Positions 46,961 through 57,021 of a stretch of 64,000 bases of DNA are shown here, piece by piece. Origin of the DNA: Zymoseptoria tritici IPO323 (taxonomy: Eukaryota > Ascomycota > Dothideomycetes > Mycosphaerellales > Mycosphaerellaceae). Under the pieces are notes generated by a model. That model had not been told where the DNA came from. It searched no databases and saw only the letters and a program-made list of their open reading frames with translations. How positions within the stretch are numbered: the stretch's first letter is position 1; each line of letters begins with the position of its first letter. Location of the stretch: positions 930,001-994,000 of the forward strand of contig NC_018210.1 in NCBI RefSeq assembly GCF_000219625.1. Reading direction: 5' to 3'. The translations under genes and the position numbers were made by a program.

Positions 46961-47130
46961 TATAAGGGACTAGCGCCCTTTCTATAACACGTAGCGCAAC
47001 CCCGTACTTTGTCTTAGCAGCCCACATCCTTTTCTGCGCTTACCGCGAGGTTCTAGGCTGCTTCCTTATCGAACTTGCTATATCCAACACAGACTCTGAA
47101 CTCTCGTGTATACATTGTTCACCCGTGACA
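46961..47130 (+). repeat. Outer Gypsy 3' LTR
   Basis: 170 bp; it starts TATAAGGGACTAG (RIP form of TGTGAGGGACTGG) and ends clean with CACCCGTGACA before GGTTA. Confidence 0.92.
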
Positions 47131-47751
47131 GGTTAGTATAGTAGTAAAAGAGATAGAAACAACGAGCTAGTAGACGAGAGCACGCGTAAATAAGGATAAA
47201 CGCGAATACTACGCGAGCCTAAGGAAGCTTTTAAGACTATACCCCTTCGAGGTCTACATAGGCTATAAATACACTACATTAGCTGCGCTCGAGTAGCTAG
47301 AAGAATAAACTATTAGGACATAGTGTTGCTAACCGCTATTAGCATAAGAACAGCGAGAACGAGCTATTAATGTAAGGGTCTGAACCGAAGTTGCGCACAA
47401 AGGTCCAGATCCGAATGTATGAAATTCTAAAGCTACCGAAAAGAAGATCTATCTAGAACAACGGAACGTCGAGTATAAGCTGTGTGTGCGCGTAGCGTCG
47501 CTTGGCGCATACGTGGCCTTCTAGTCGGCCGAAAGGAAGCTTGTTCCCGATTCGGCCTAGTGGATTTCTGAACCGGCGTTCGTCCGTTAGGCGTTGGCCG
47601 TTGGGCGTTGGCCCAGGCATTGGCACAGCCGATGCAGCCTCAGGCACCAGCCTCTGACAATTAAACAATAAACGCTCGAATAAACGACATTGCATAGTAT
47701 ACCGGATTCACGAGGATCGATTAATCTACTAGCCACCAGCGTTCAATCGAT

Positions 47752-47782
47752 TAAACGACGATAAACGCCTCGAGGTATACAC
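47752..47782 (-). repeat. Harbinger right terminal inverted repeat
   Basis: 31 bp, exact inverse of 29326-29356; subterminal TCGATTAA motifs lie just inside. Confidence 0.88.
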
Positions 47783-48088
47783 TACCTAAGTGGCCCTCAC
47801 CAGCTGGAGTCGTATTCGGCTCGGCGGGTCAATCGCGTCCTGGTCCGAGCATACCACATGGACAGGCCTGCTGCTCAGAAGACCTGGGCCTTGAGCTAAC
47901 TCATTGTACGGCGAGTGGGGGATTCACCAAACCCGACATATAAAGTGCGCATCGGACACTTGCTCTGCCCATTGCAAAGCCATCGACATCTTCCGCCCAG
48001 AACTTCCCACGCTTCCTCTTCGACCGGTCTTTTCAACCGTCAATCGTCAGTCTCGCCCATCCCAAGCCACTCAATCAAGACACCCACC
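47783..48088. promoter_or_regulatory. Upstream region of the secreted protein gene at 48089
   Basis: From the Harbinger end to the start codon. A TATA-like ATATAAAG lies at about 47937-47944, and C/T-rich sequence typical of fungal 5' leaders precedes the ATG. Confidence 0.45.
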
Positions 48089-48374
48089 ATGCAACCCATC
48101 TCCATTATCCTCCTCGCGCTCAGCGCCAACCTAGCCCTGGCTTCCGTCCTCACACCTCCAGGCCTGGAGAAACGTCTCGGCTGCATCTGGACCAACTGCT
48201 GCGGAGAAGGCATCAAGGGACGTCACTGTCTAGGCGACTACCAGGAATGCCCAAAGGGCACGGTACGTAATGCCGCAGACACACCTCCGCAATTCATGAT
48301 CGAGGACGCTGACGAAGGCATGATAGTGCGATTGTTCGGCGGGATCTTGCTGTGTACCTGGAGGGGAGTGTTGA
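48089..48374 (+). CDS. Small secreted cysteine-rich protein, C-x4-CC family (10 Cys, Kex2 site)
   Basis: Exons 48089-48262 and 48327-48374 give 73 residues; the 64-bp intron runs GTACGT...GATAG with a GCTGAC branch motif. Signal peptide: residues 1-19. An E-K-R site at 27-29 suggests Kex2 cleavage just before the mature domain. The domain has ten cysteines: C-x4-CC-x8-C-x6-C-x4-C-x-C-x4-CC-x5-C. The convergent gene at 48699-49008 has the same spacing except for the last gap (x7), and the same intron position and phase (after P-x-G-T). Reading through the intron instead gives a Cys-poor tail, so splicing is strongly supported. Candidate effector; function unknown. Confidence 0.85.
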
Positions 48375-48698
48375 TCTTCCTTTGATTGTTGAAGGAGAGC
48401 GAGACGGAGGTGACGCCAGCTCGGATGGGGCGTCGGGCGATGGGAATCGGTCGCGAGCTATGATGGGAATGGAGGGACTTGGTCTGTCGGAGACTTTGTT
48501 TCTATCCGCGTCAGAGCTGTTTGAGCCACGCTGATAATTTTCAATCAAATCAAGTCAATGCCATTCTTTCACCGACTTCCCTCCACCGCATCTACCGAAT
48601 GCCTCTGACTCTGCGCAGCCCTCCACAGCACCCCAACCACCTCCATATCCTCCCAAACCCCATCTTCCGCACCGCCTCACACCCACACCGCAATCCCT

Positions 48699-49008
48699 TC
48701 AACAACTCGCACTCTGCCCTCCCGCACAACAAGGTCCATTCGAACAATCGCACTACCCGAGCCCTCGTCAGCACATCCTCTCTCGTCCTCATGACTAGCC
48801 AGGTAACACATGCCGTCCCACGAGGACATTGTTGCCCATTATACAAGCAATGGATCGTCGCAACGCCGCCTGCACAACAGTTGATCGCGAAGCAGACGTC
48901 GCGGTTCGCAAGCGTCGCAGGCGGGATGGCGGAGGAGAAGACCAGGGAAGTGAAGGTGGCGAGGAGGAGGGCGGGAAGGTGCGTGGTTGCTGAGAGAAAT
49001 GGGTTGAT
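48699..49008 (-). pseudogene. Convergent paralogue of the C-x4-CC secreted gene; start codon lost, GC-AG intron
   Basis: On the minus strand, exon one (48814-49008) encodes a hydrophobic leader and C-x4-CC-x8-C-x6-C ending P-R-G-T. Exon two (48699-48752) gives C-D-C-S-N-G-P-C-C and a final Cys. The intron between them (48753-48813, 61 bp) has the branch motif GCTGAC and an AG end but begins GC, not GT. The position equals that of the neighbour at 48089. The leader is open to TGA at 49009-49011 but holds no ATG; ATC at 49006-49008 stands where the initiator would fit. Either the start was lost, or an upstream exon joins at the CTCTCAG acceptor near 48997. Coding quality is otherwise intact, so the loss would be recent. 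Confidence 0.65.
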
Positions 49009-49427
49009 TCAAATGGGTTGAGAGGATATGGTGTATTGGTTGCGGCCAAGAGAAAGGGACCAAGATGGGAGGAAGCAGATTCCACTCGGAGGCGTTGCAA
49101 GCAGGACCGAAGGACTTTTGTACACATCTTGATGCGAGTGCAGTCAGCATTGGCTACACTCTGGCGTTTGATACGGTGAATCTAGTCGGCGGGTCTCATG
49201 AGACACTCCGAATACGGCCCGAGGATTGAATAATGTTGTGCCAGTGATGTTCCACTCGAGGAAATCAATTGCGGCCGAAGCGGCGCCCTGATGCTGAAGC
49301 GTGGTGCTTTGTACGAGTGAGTATGGGGATGGTCAATCTGGAGTAATATGTTCATCATTCCGCTAAACGCACTACACAAAATGGCCAAATAATCTCACCA
49401 ACTTTAAACTGCTCTTCCCTCAAATCT
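49009..49427. other. Intergenic, no gene seen
   Basis: Between the start of the cysteine-rich paralogue and the 3' end of the Lon gene. No motif recognised. Confidence 0.4.
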
Positions 49428-52418
49428 CTACAACCGACTCTCCACCCCACCCCAGCCCCTCTGACCAGGCCATTCCGCGCCGGGCCACACATGCGGTAGT
49501 GCCTCCCAGATATGTCCGACGAACACAATCTCCAACCCATCCTTGACCTCCTGCGGCAAGTCCTTGGCGTCCTTGCGGTTCTGCTTGGGCAAGAGGACCT
49601 TCTTGACGCCAGCGCGCATAGCACCGATGAGCTTCTCCTTGATCCCACCAACGGGCATCACTTTCCCGCGCAGCGCGACTTCGCCGGTCATGGCGAGGTT
49701 CGGAGGCACAGGCTTGCCGCTGAAGAGGGAGATCAGCGCGACGGTGTGTGCGAGACCAGCGGAGGGTCCATCTTTGGGAATTGCGCCGGATGGGCAGTGG
49801 ACGTGGATGGAGCGAGCTTTCATAATGTCCTCGTTGGGGTCGTGGGTGAGCGCGAGCTCGTATGCGTGGGATTTGACCCAGCTTAGAGCGACTTCGACGG
49901 ACTCCTTCAGCACGTCGCCGAGTTTGCCAGTGAGTTGCACGCGGCCGGAGCCGGGCATGTCGGCGACTTCGATGAAGAGGATTGAACCCTGGTTGCCGGA
50001 AGAGTAAGCGACCAGACCGGTCACCACACCTGGCTGGGAGGAAGCAGCGGCAAGCTCCTCCTCGTAGCGTTCAATGCCGAGGATTTCTTCAATGTCTTCT
50101 AGAGAGACCATAGGAGAATACGTCTCCAAGGCATTGGAGTCACGAGCTTCGGCGAACTGCACGGCTTTGGACCGGCATACCGAGCCTAGTTCGCGCTCAA
50201 GATTACGCACGCCGGCTTCGCGAGTGTACGCTGTGATGACGTGGTCGAGCACTGGGTCGGGAAGAGAGACGTTCTCCTGTTGCAGACCATTGGTGATGAT
50301 TTGTTTCGGTAGGAGATGGCGCGTGGCAATTGCACGTTTCTCGAGCGTGGTGTAGCCAGAGAGGTGAATAGTTTCCATTCTGTCGAGAAGAGGTGGAGGA
50401 ATGGTGTCGAGGCTGTTGGCGGTGGCGATGAAGAGGACCTTGGAGAGATCAATCGGGATGTTGACATAATGATCAACGAATGTGGAGTTCTGCTCCGGAT
50501 CGAGGACTTCGAGCATGGCAGCGGACGGATCACCGTGATTGGATGCAGCGCCGACCTTGTCAATCTCATCGAGGAGGAAGACAGGGTTCGCAACGCCGAC
50601 CTTCTTGAGACCATTCACGATCAGACCGGGCATGGCCGCGACATAGGTGCGTCGATGACCACGCACTTCAGCTTCGTCGCGGACACCACCAAGGGAGATG
50701 CGGTGGAACTGGCGACCAAGGGCGGTGGCGACCGATTTGGCGAGGGATGTCTTGCCGACACCAGGCGGTCCAACCAGGAGCAGAATTGGTGAGCGATCGA
50801 CCATTTTCTTGTGCTTGAGCAGGCTGATCTCTTCAGAGGACTGCTCTCGTGGTGCATCCGCCTTCTCCGTGTCTCCGATGCGCATGATTCCAGCCTTGTC
50901 AGCGTCACGCGGCTTGTCATCCTTGATCGCTGAACCTGTTGATGGCTTCTTGTCCTCAATTCGCATGATTCCAGCCTTCTCTGCGTCATTGCCAGCCTTC
51001 TCTGTATCGTCACCAGTCTTGTCGGCGTCGTTGCCAGGAGCACTAGCAGGCTTCTTGTCTTCCTCTCGCATGATGCCAACCTTTTGCGCATCATCAGCAC
51101 CGGCGGCAACTTCAGTAATTGCTCGAATCTGCCGGTCCAAGTCCACATTCACCGCCTGCTTCAACTTCAATACTGCCAGATATTCCAACAACCTTTTCTT
51201 GATCTTCTCAAGTCCATAATGATCGTCGTCCAACTGCTGCCTCGCCTTGCCTAATGTCGCCGTGCTCAGATTGTCCTCCGTGACCTTGGTCCAGGGAATC
51301 TCCGACAGATTCTCCAAGTAGTTCCTAACCACTTGATGTTCGGCTTGTGCGGGATTCATCTTCGCGAGACGCTTCAATTCGCGGTCAGCCACTTTGCGGG
51401 CTTCCGGCGAGAGTCCGGCTTCGTCGAGTTTCTTCTTCAGCTCTTCGATCTCGTTCGCTTCGTCTTCCTGCTGGCCACCTGGACCACCCATACCAGGCGG
51501 CATGGCATTCCCTTTGCCACCATTCTGCCCTGCTGCCAATCGTCTGATCCGTGGGTCCTGCCGCAGCTTGTTCAATGTATCCATATCGATGACACCATCT
51601 TGCTTCGAGTTGTTCGTTGTGCTGATGGACAAGATCCGTGTGTTGCCTTGAATAGCAGAGATTGATCGTTGCAAGGTCTCTGTAACACGCTCGAGACGCT
51701 CCTGAACAGAGAAGGAGGATAATATCCGCAGCTTGTCCTCATATGTGCAGTCGATGATATTGGTCATGAAGTCCGCCAACACACCCGCCTCTTGCAGATC
51801 TTTCCTCACGATGTATAGCTCCAGTCTCCGGGCGAGGATCGGTGATAGTGTCGTTTGTGGTCCACGAGGCAGCAACGCAGAAAGGCGAATGAGAGCAATC
51901 AACTCCCGACTGAGCTGCTTCAAGTTGGCGAACAGGCCGCTGATCTTCTCATCGTTCTCGGCAATACGCTCCTCGTTGTGAAGCGTAACCTGTGCTTGAA
52001 AGTATGGCTTCTCGTGTGTGATCTTCTCAATCCTGAACCGACTGACACCTTCGACAACCAACATCAACTCTCCCGGCCGTTGTCCTTGCACCCCACTGAC
52101 TCTTGCCATGGTACCATATTGAAACAAATCTGACTTGTTCGCCTGGCCTGCGTCGGCCTGTGCGACCGACTTCTTGTTGCCGCTCGCGTCCTCGATCAAC
52201 TGCTTCCCATCTGAGCTGAGGTATTGGCTGTTGAGTGGCACGCAGCCGATGGTGACGCTGTTGGGTTCCGGTCGTGGATGCGAAGCTTTGCTGTATACAT
52301 TGGCTAGGATCGCTGCAATGTCGGCTCGGTTCTGAAGAGGGATCCGGATGGTGGCGCGAGGAAAGAGGACGGTCGATGCGGGGAGTGGGATCAGAGGGAG
52401 GGTGCGGGAGGTCGACAT
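49428..52418 (-). CDS. Peroxisomal Lon protease (LonP2/Pln type)
   Basis: One uninterrupted exon encodes 996 residues. Domains: N-terminal Lon substrate-binding domain (about 8-260); linker and helical region; AAA+ module with Walker A GPPGVGKT at 550-557 and Walker B VFLLDEID at 613-620; and the S16 peptidase with S886 in PKDGPSAG and K929 in GGIKEK, 43 residues apart as in bacterial Lon. The C-terminus is S-R-L, a PTS1 signal, and there is no mitochondrial presequence, so it acts in the peroxisome matrix. Fungal relatives degrade damaged or oxidised matrix proteins there. Between about 443 and 530 lies an acidic linker with three imperfect copies of K-x-G-I-M-R-x-x-D (446, 481, 508), which looks like recent internal duplication. 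Confidence 0.95.
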   Translation of the reverse strand: MSTSRTLPLIPLPASTVLFPRATIRIPLQNRADIAAILANVYSKASHPRPEPNSVTIGCVPLNSQYLSSDGKQLIEDASGNKKSVAQADAGQANKSDLFQYGTMARVSGVQGQRPGELMLVVEGVSRFRIEKITHEKPYFQAQVTLHNEERIAENDEKISGLFANLKQLSRELIALIRLSALLPRGPQTTLSPILARRLELYIVRKDLQEAGVLADFMTNIIDCTYEDKLRILSSFSVQERLERVTETLQRSISAIQGNTRILSISTTNNSKQDGVIDMDTLNKLRQDPRIRRLAAGQNGGKGNAMPPGMGGPGGQQEDEANEIEELKKKLDEAGLSPEARKVADRELKRLAKMNPAQAEHQVVRNYLENLSEIPWTKVTEDNLSTATLGKARQQLDDDHYGLEKIKKRLLEYLAVLKLKQAVNVDLDRQIRAITEVAAGADDAQKVGIMREEDKKPASAPGNDADKTGDDTEKAGNDAEKAGIMRIEDKKPSTGSAIKDDKPRDADKAGIMRIGDTEKADAPREQSSEEISLLKHKKMVDRSPILLLVGPPGVGKTSLAKSVATALGRQFHRISLGGVRDEAEVRGHRRTYVAAMPGLIVNGLKKVGVANPVFLLDEIDKVGAASNHGDPSAAMLEVLDPEQNSTFVDHYVNIPIDLSKVLFIATANSLDTIPPPLLDRMETIHLSGYTTLEKRAIATRHLLPKQIITNGLQQENVSLPDPVLDHVITAYTREAGVRNLERELGSVCRSKAVQFAEARDSNALETYSPMVSLEDIEEILGIERYEEELAAASSQPGVVTGLVAYSSGNQGSILFIEVADMPGSGRVQLTGKLGDVLKESVEVALSWVKSHAYELALTHDPNEDIMKARSIHVHCPSGAIPKDGPSAGLAHTVALISLFSGKPVPPNLAMTGEVALRGKVMPVGGIKEKLIGAMRAGVKKVLLPKQNRKDAKDLPQEVKDGLEIVFVGHIWEALPHVWPGAEWPGQRGWGGVESRL

Positions 52419-53310
52419 GGTGGCGATGAATGTAGCTCTCCGCCGGGGAGGATGTGATGGGTGCTACGGGCGATCAAGAGTATGTACGAATACAGAAGGA
52501 GGAGAGAAGACGAGATCGCAAGCACGACATGTAGTTGACAGTGGCGGAAGTGGCACGTGAACGCGTCGATGAGTGAGTGTCAGAGACAGCTCGCCGTTAT
52601 CGCCGAGGTTGCTTCAAGCTGGGCGGAAACGACTAGAACGACATCATCACTTGGAGTACGACATTCGCACCAATTGCCGTGAACCTGTAACAATTGTGTC
52701 TACCACACGGTATCTGCGTGAATGAGCTACCCTACGCCAGTCTCGCTCCCAGCATGAATCCTCTTCGTCGTTGTTGACATTCGATGTGCATCGTCATTGA
52801 AGACAAAGACAAGCGGAGACGTCGGCATTGAGATCGATTGGCTGATCTTCGGCACCCCCTCGTCGATGGATGTCGATGGGCTACTACTCTCTTCTTCAGG
52901 CTCACCTCACTTGTTACCAGCATTAGACTCGCTGTAAGAACGAAGATCCCGCTCGAGGAAGATTGCATGCTATGCGTGCTGACGATCTCTCGTGCCGCTG
53001 TATCTCGATGGCAAGAGCTGCGAGAGCTGCAAGAGAGAGCAACAACAAACTCAAGCCTGCCAGGCTCGACGATTTCAGGAGACAGCCTCGTGAGATCTTT
53101 GAGCCACATGTTCTCGTTCGAGACTATCCGGCACACGGACTATCAATAATAAGATACAGCGAATTTACTGATCGTTTCGTTGACAGCACGATAACGGTCA
53201 ATCCGCCTTTCCTCCTCAGCCACTACCACGCCTGCATCCTCTCATTCAGACCACAGCCTCACCCGTCGCCACCTTCGTCTTCACGAGCAGACCACAATTC
53301 CTTGTTATGT
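52419..53310. other. Intergenic, no confident gene
   Basis: Lon promoter side and 3' flank of the secreted gene. ORFs of 100-150 codons overlap on both strands between 52.7 and 53.4 kb and show no motifs. Confidence 0.45.
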
Positions 53311-53702
53311 CTAGTACTTCGTCGGCGTCACCTCGCAGCTCGTCACGGTCGTAGTCGCACTCGCTTTCGTAGTCGTAGGAATCGGGTACTTCACGCACGC
53401 CTGCATCAATCGCCAAGTTAGTCAAAACCATCAACACCTGAATACCGCTCTCCGAGAGGAGTCTCCAGACGACATACCGGTCCATGCCCGAAGAAACGAT
53501 TATAAGTAGTGCTCGTCACCAGAGAGCTGCATCCTCCGCAGTCGACTGATGATGTGGATGTGTGGCCGTATTTCGTGGAGGTGCACCCGTTAAGTTGGGG
53601 TCCATTCTGAACAACGAGAGTCGTGGGACAGGAGGGTGGTGGGCTGGAAGCATGGACGATGCTTGCTGCGATGACGATGAATGTCGGAAACGAGGAGAAC
53701 AT
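53311..53702 (-). CDS. Small secreted cysteine-rich protein, VDCGGC family (member 2)
   Basis: Exons 53478-53702 and 53311-53400 (77-bp intron, GTATGT...GCAG, phase 0) give 104 residues. Signal peptide: about 1-19 (ending H-A-S-S). The mature chain shares with the gene at 11663: S/V-C-P-T-T, N-G/A-C-T-S-T, V-D-C-G-G-C-x2-L-V-T-S-T, Y-x-P-I-P-T-x-T-K and T-V-T-S-C-E, with the intron at the same place and phase. It has six cysteines and lacks the three-cysteine tail of the other member. A TATAAA box lies about 90 bp upstream of the ATG (53790-53796 on the plus strand), like the one at 11577 for its paralogue. Function unknown. Confidence 0.85.
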
Positions 53703-55334
53703 GTTGATGAGCGTTGGCGTTGTGGGTTGGTCGAGGTATTAGTGTTTGGGATTGACGGGTTGTTCCTTGAGGTGAGCGAAGATGAAGACTTTATAAGCAT
53801 TTCGCTGCCATGTGCCAGAAGCTTGTGTACGTTTGACCTATTCCTGGACCCACGCGGCTGAGGATGATATGATGTGGTTTCACTCACGCGGGATATCAGG
53901 CGAGATGGCTGCTTACTTTGCCTTAGCAGCTTTCAAGATCACCTACTAATCGCGGACAGACCGAGTTCCTCCGTTCTTGTCAAGCGGTGAGCAATACGAC
54001 AGCAGAGCATGAATCTGCCAACGAATCAATAGGAAAGAGCTCATCACGGGTATACGGCTTCCCTTTCGAAACCAACAAAGTCTGATGCAATGCGTCCACG
54101 AGTCATTGAAGGATCGGTCGTGGGCATGAAGGAAGAAGCGGTCAGAAGGGCCTGCCGCAGGACGTTCGTCCTATACCTGAAAGACTGCTGAGTTCACGGG
54201 GGTCTGGTAACGCTGGAGCTCGACGGCCGTGATCCCCAAATCTTGGTCTCGTCCATATCGGAGCCAGCCGGACGTCGTAGAAAAATGGCAGGTGTCCGAA
54301 TCGTTCATGATGTGGAGTTGCAGAAAGTGGACACATCGGCCCTTCGACACAAGCCTTCGAAACGGCTTATATGGGGTGAGCACGCTTTGTGGTGAATGAA
54401 TGCACGGCAGAATATGCGATTGGACGGTCGATCTGTTGAAGGAAGAAGAAGAAATCTGGAAGGTTGGAGACTGAGGTGGAGAGGGACCGTCTACTGACTA
54501 AGCATGCGTCAACGCCTGAGGCAGGAAATGGACTACCAATTCTGGCCTTGATCCTGCCTCTCCCTTTTCTACGTTCCATCTTCGCTAATCTGCACAATCG
54601 CGCTACCATCTCGCATTTGCAGGAGCACAAGTCGCTTCTGTCTTTCGCATTCAATCTCAGTGCAGCAAAATCGAGCGTGGTGCTATGTCGCGCGGCGCGA
54701 CTGAGAAGATACCCGAGCATGACAAAATTGACAACGAATCTCCTCAGGCGTTCCACGACTCCGCGAACCAGGAAGCGGCAAGTCCTGCGGTCAGAAGATG
54801 AGCCTCCAGGCAGGACGCTCGTCATGTGCTTCGCCGCGAGTATCGTCAGCGTGCCAGAATCCACACTGCCCGTTGCTGGACAATCCGGCCGCGTTGTCAC
54901 TGCCGTGCGAGAAGCAGCGAGCGATCAGCAGTTCACCGGCGCTTTTGGAAGCCCAGCCCTCGATCAGTGGCGACAATCCTACTGCAGTGAACGTCTCGCC
55001 AATCACACCGACATTAATACCTTCGTCCTCTGTCCATCGCCCGGCAACCTATAGCATAGACGAAGCAGCCTGGCCGAAGCTTTGCCCATTGACAGCTGCG
55101 TTGTATTGACTGCGGTACGATTTCGCAAATTATCAGCAGGAAGGTCGCGTGAAAGCGCTACTACTGCACTGGATACATGCACGTCGGGTCCCGGAGCATT
55201 GAAGGTAAGTCAAATCCTTCGACTGACACAAGACCCCACAGAGATTGTAAGCAATATGCCGATTTTACACTTGGTACGCACTATCGAGCGACTCCTCACA
55301 TCGAAAGCACCAGCCTGATCGCAGAGACCACCAC
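53703..55334. other. Intergenic, no gene that can be supported
   Basis: Three overlapping ORFs of 103-196 codons lie between 54.37 and 55.11 kb, two on the plus strand and one on the minus strand. None has a domain or signal peptide, so at most one could be real and I cannot choose. Confidence 0.4.
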
Positions 55335-55760
55335 TTACTCCTCCACGTCTTCCGCTTCCGCGATTGCATCAACCATGCCGTCGATACCCTTCTCATACGA
55401 CTCCGTGGATAACTGGGCCTCATCGTTGAACTTCTTCAGAGCACGTTCAACCCATGTCTGACAGTTGAACTCCGGATCGCTATTGCGGATCGGAACGCTG
55501 CGGAGCTGATTCACGATGTGAGCTGCAGTCGCAGGCCCGGCCAGCGTTCCCACGTCGACAAGTTTGGCGTGACCTTCTTCCTCCCAGGGTTGATCACTTT
55601 CCCTGCTCTCAAATTGATAGTCGCCTGACGGCCCGACGACATGCACGACGAGAGAAGGTGATATGTCGGCGAAGCAGAGCCAGAGTGCGGTGTGGCGATA
55701 TTGCGGGTAGTCGAGTGGGCTCCCTCTCTTGACGATGATGCTGATGTCGACTGTGGTCAT
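55335..55760 (-). CDS. Conserved fungal protein of unknown function (F-N-C-Q-x-W-V signature)
   Basis: A single exon of 141 codons. The sequence has a beta-rich N-terminal half (L-W-L-C-F, S-L-V-V-H-V-V-G) and then F-N-C-Q-T-W-V at 98-104, followed by a helix and an acidic C-terminus ending in E-E. The combination of a buried-looking H40 and C100 in N-C-Q-x-W recalls small papain-like-fold proteins common in filamentous fungi, but catalytic activity is speculation. No signal peptide or membrane segment, so it is probably cytosolic. Convergent with nothing obvious; its 3' flank holds no recognised gene. Confidence 0.72.
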   Translation of the reverse strand: MTTVDISIIVKRGSPLDYPQYRHTALWLCFADISPSLVVHVVGPSGDYQFESRESDQPWEEEGHAKLVDVGTLAGPATAAHIVNQLRSVPIRNSDPEFNCQTWVERALKKFNDEAQLSTESYEKGIDGMVDAIAEAEDVEE

Positions 55761-56311
55761 GACCGAGTCGTCTTGAGACTATGCGCGGCTTGCGTTCCTC
55801 TCTGATCTTCAGTCCTTCGTCTGGCCCGACATATATCTGCTTGTTGGGCGGGTCACTGGTTCTTGGTTTCGAGTGTTCGAACGAACAGACCGAGTCTTGG
55901 AACAGGTGACGCGAGATCTGTCTACACTTATGACGCTATTGTGCCCCGCATCACAACCATCGGTACGGCCATAGTAGCCCCCCGAGCGAGGGTGAGATCA
56001 TGAGAGCGCGGGCTTGCGTACATCCATGTCGAGATACCATGTCATCGTGCTTGGCACGACTGAGGTATCAAGCTGGCAACTGAGTACCAGGAGCAACGTC
56101 CATGCTGAAGCGCATAGGAAGGAAACAAGATTGGAAAAGTACGGTACGTATCAATGTCTGGATAAGACAAAATGACAGACAACCATAGCTCTGTTTGCGT
56201 GCACTCTGCAGGAAACATCCGTTTCCAGCTTTCCAGACGTGTGGCAACCATTCCGACTGCATCCGCCCGCCGCATGGCGACACACCACTTTCGCTCCGAA
56301 GTGCCACTCCC
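55761..56311. other. Intergenic, no gene seen
   Basis: Short overlapping ORFs only. Confidence 0.4.
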
Positions 56312-57021
56312 TCACACCAACCTCGCGGTCTCATCATCAACATCGCTCCTCGCATCATCATACTCAACACCAGGGCTGTCCTCCTCGTCCCCATCCCTCG
56401 CATCGACGGCCCTCGTCTTCGTAGCCGCTCCCGGCTTCTGATACATCCCACCACTCCTCTCTGCCATCGGCGCCGCTCTCTGCTGCGTCTGCGATTTCGC
56501 GCGGCACTCCGGACAAGTCGTTCCCAAACCAAAGCGAGCCCAAGGGATGGCGCGGAGGGTAATGTATGTGTGAATCAACCTTTCATTGAATCGTCAGCTC
56601 AACCTAAACACCCGTCTCGTTCGAAGAACGGCAATGGGAAGACTCACATATTCGCCACCATACCCACAGTCCCATACGTCCCGACCAACACCATCGTGCT
56701 CCTCCAGCTTCTTCCCAGCTTCATCCATATCGGCACCAGACACACCAGATACACAACCGGCAGCAACATCTCCACCAGCGTGGAGGTCACGCCGAGGCAA
56801 CTCCAGTGTGATTTCTTGTCGAAGCGGATGGAGGGGGAGCGGGTGTCGCGGCGGTGGTGGATGATGGAGAGGAGGGCGGAGATGGAGAGTGGGATGAGGC
56901 CGATGAGGATGAGGGCGTTGTCGAGGATTGCGAAGGGGAGGATGAAGGCGAAGGAGAAGGGGAGGGAGAGGGCTGTGAGGAGGCGGAGGGAGGGGTGGGA
57001 TTGGGAAGTGGAGGGAGACAT
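56312..57021 (-). CDS. Small membrane protein with four predicted helices and a hydrophilic tail
   Basis: Exons 56648-57021 and 56312-56579 (68-bp intron, GTGAGT...AAAG) give 213 residues. Hydrophobic segments lie at about 13-32, 34-54, 76-100 and 108-132. A cytosolic-type tail follows with C-P-E-C at 147-150 and an acidic, D/E-rich C-terminus. The splice restores A-N-M-L-I-H-T-Y, keeping the fourth helix intact, which supports the model. The ATG at 57021 is preferred; upstream in-frame Met codons would add hydrophilic sequence. Similar small integral membrane proteins of unknown role are frequent in Ascomycota; I do not recognise a named family. The plus strand here is unusually open, but that ORF is antisense low-complexity. 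Confidence 0.7.

Larger units (their letters stand above)
32578..47130 (+). mobile_element. Chromodomain Gypsy LTR retrotransposon (outer), carrying two further insertions
   Basis: LTRs of 170 bp at 32578-32747 and 46961-47130 are flanked by the 5-bp target duplication GGTTA (32573-32577 and 47131-47135). The plus-strand interior holds gag (about 32.9-34.0 kb), protease (34.1 kb, interrupted at 34350 and resuming at 41307), reverse transcriptase (41.7-42.3 kb, interrupted by a 759-bp insert), RNase H (43.3-43.8 kb), integrase (44.3-45.0 kb) and a chromodomain (about 45.4-45.55 kb). Gag-PR-RT-RH-IN-chromodomain order defines a chromovirus-type Gypsy element. All coding parts carry RIP-type stops. 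Confidence 0.92.
29326..47782 (+). mobile_element. PIF/Harbinger DNA transposon, split by nested retrotransposons
   Basis: The 31 bases at 29326-29356 (GTGTATACCTCGAGGCGTTT...) are the exact inverse of 47752-47782. Just inside the left end lies a Harbinger-type transposase (29545-30861), followed on the minus strand by a Myb/SANT-like gene, the two-gene layout of PIF/Harbinger elements. The second gene is interrupted at 32578 by a Gypsy LTR element that ends at 47130; the Harbinger right end follows. Removing the insertions leaves about 3.9 kb, a normal size. A 3-bp target duplication could not be fixed with certainty. The outermost few hundred bases are much less RIP-mutated than the middle. 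Confidence 0.82.

Noticed and set aside
52732..53136. 134-codon minus-strand ORF upstream of Lon
   Set aside because: No motif, and overlapping plus-strand ORFs are equally long.
54367..55109. Overlapping ORFs of 103-196 codons on both strands
   Set aside because: No domain, signal peptide or splice-supported extension; the ORFs exclude each other and codon content does not favour one.
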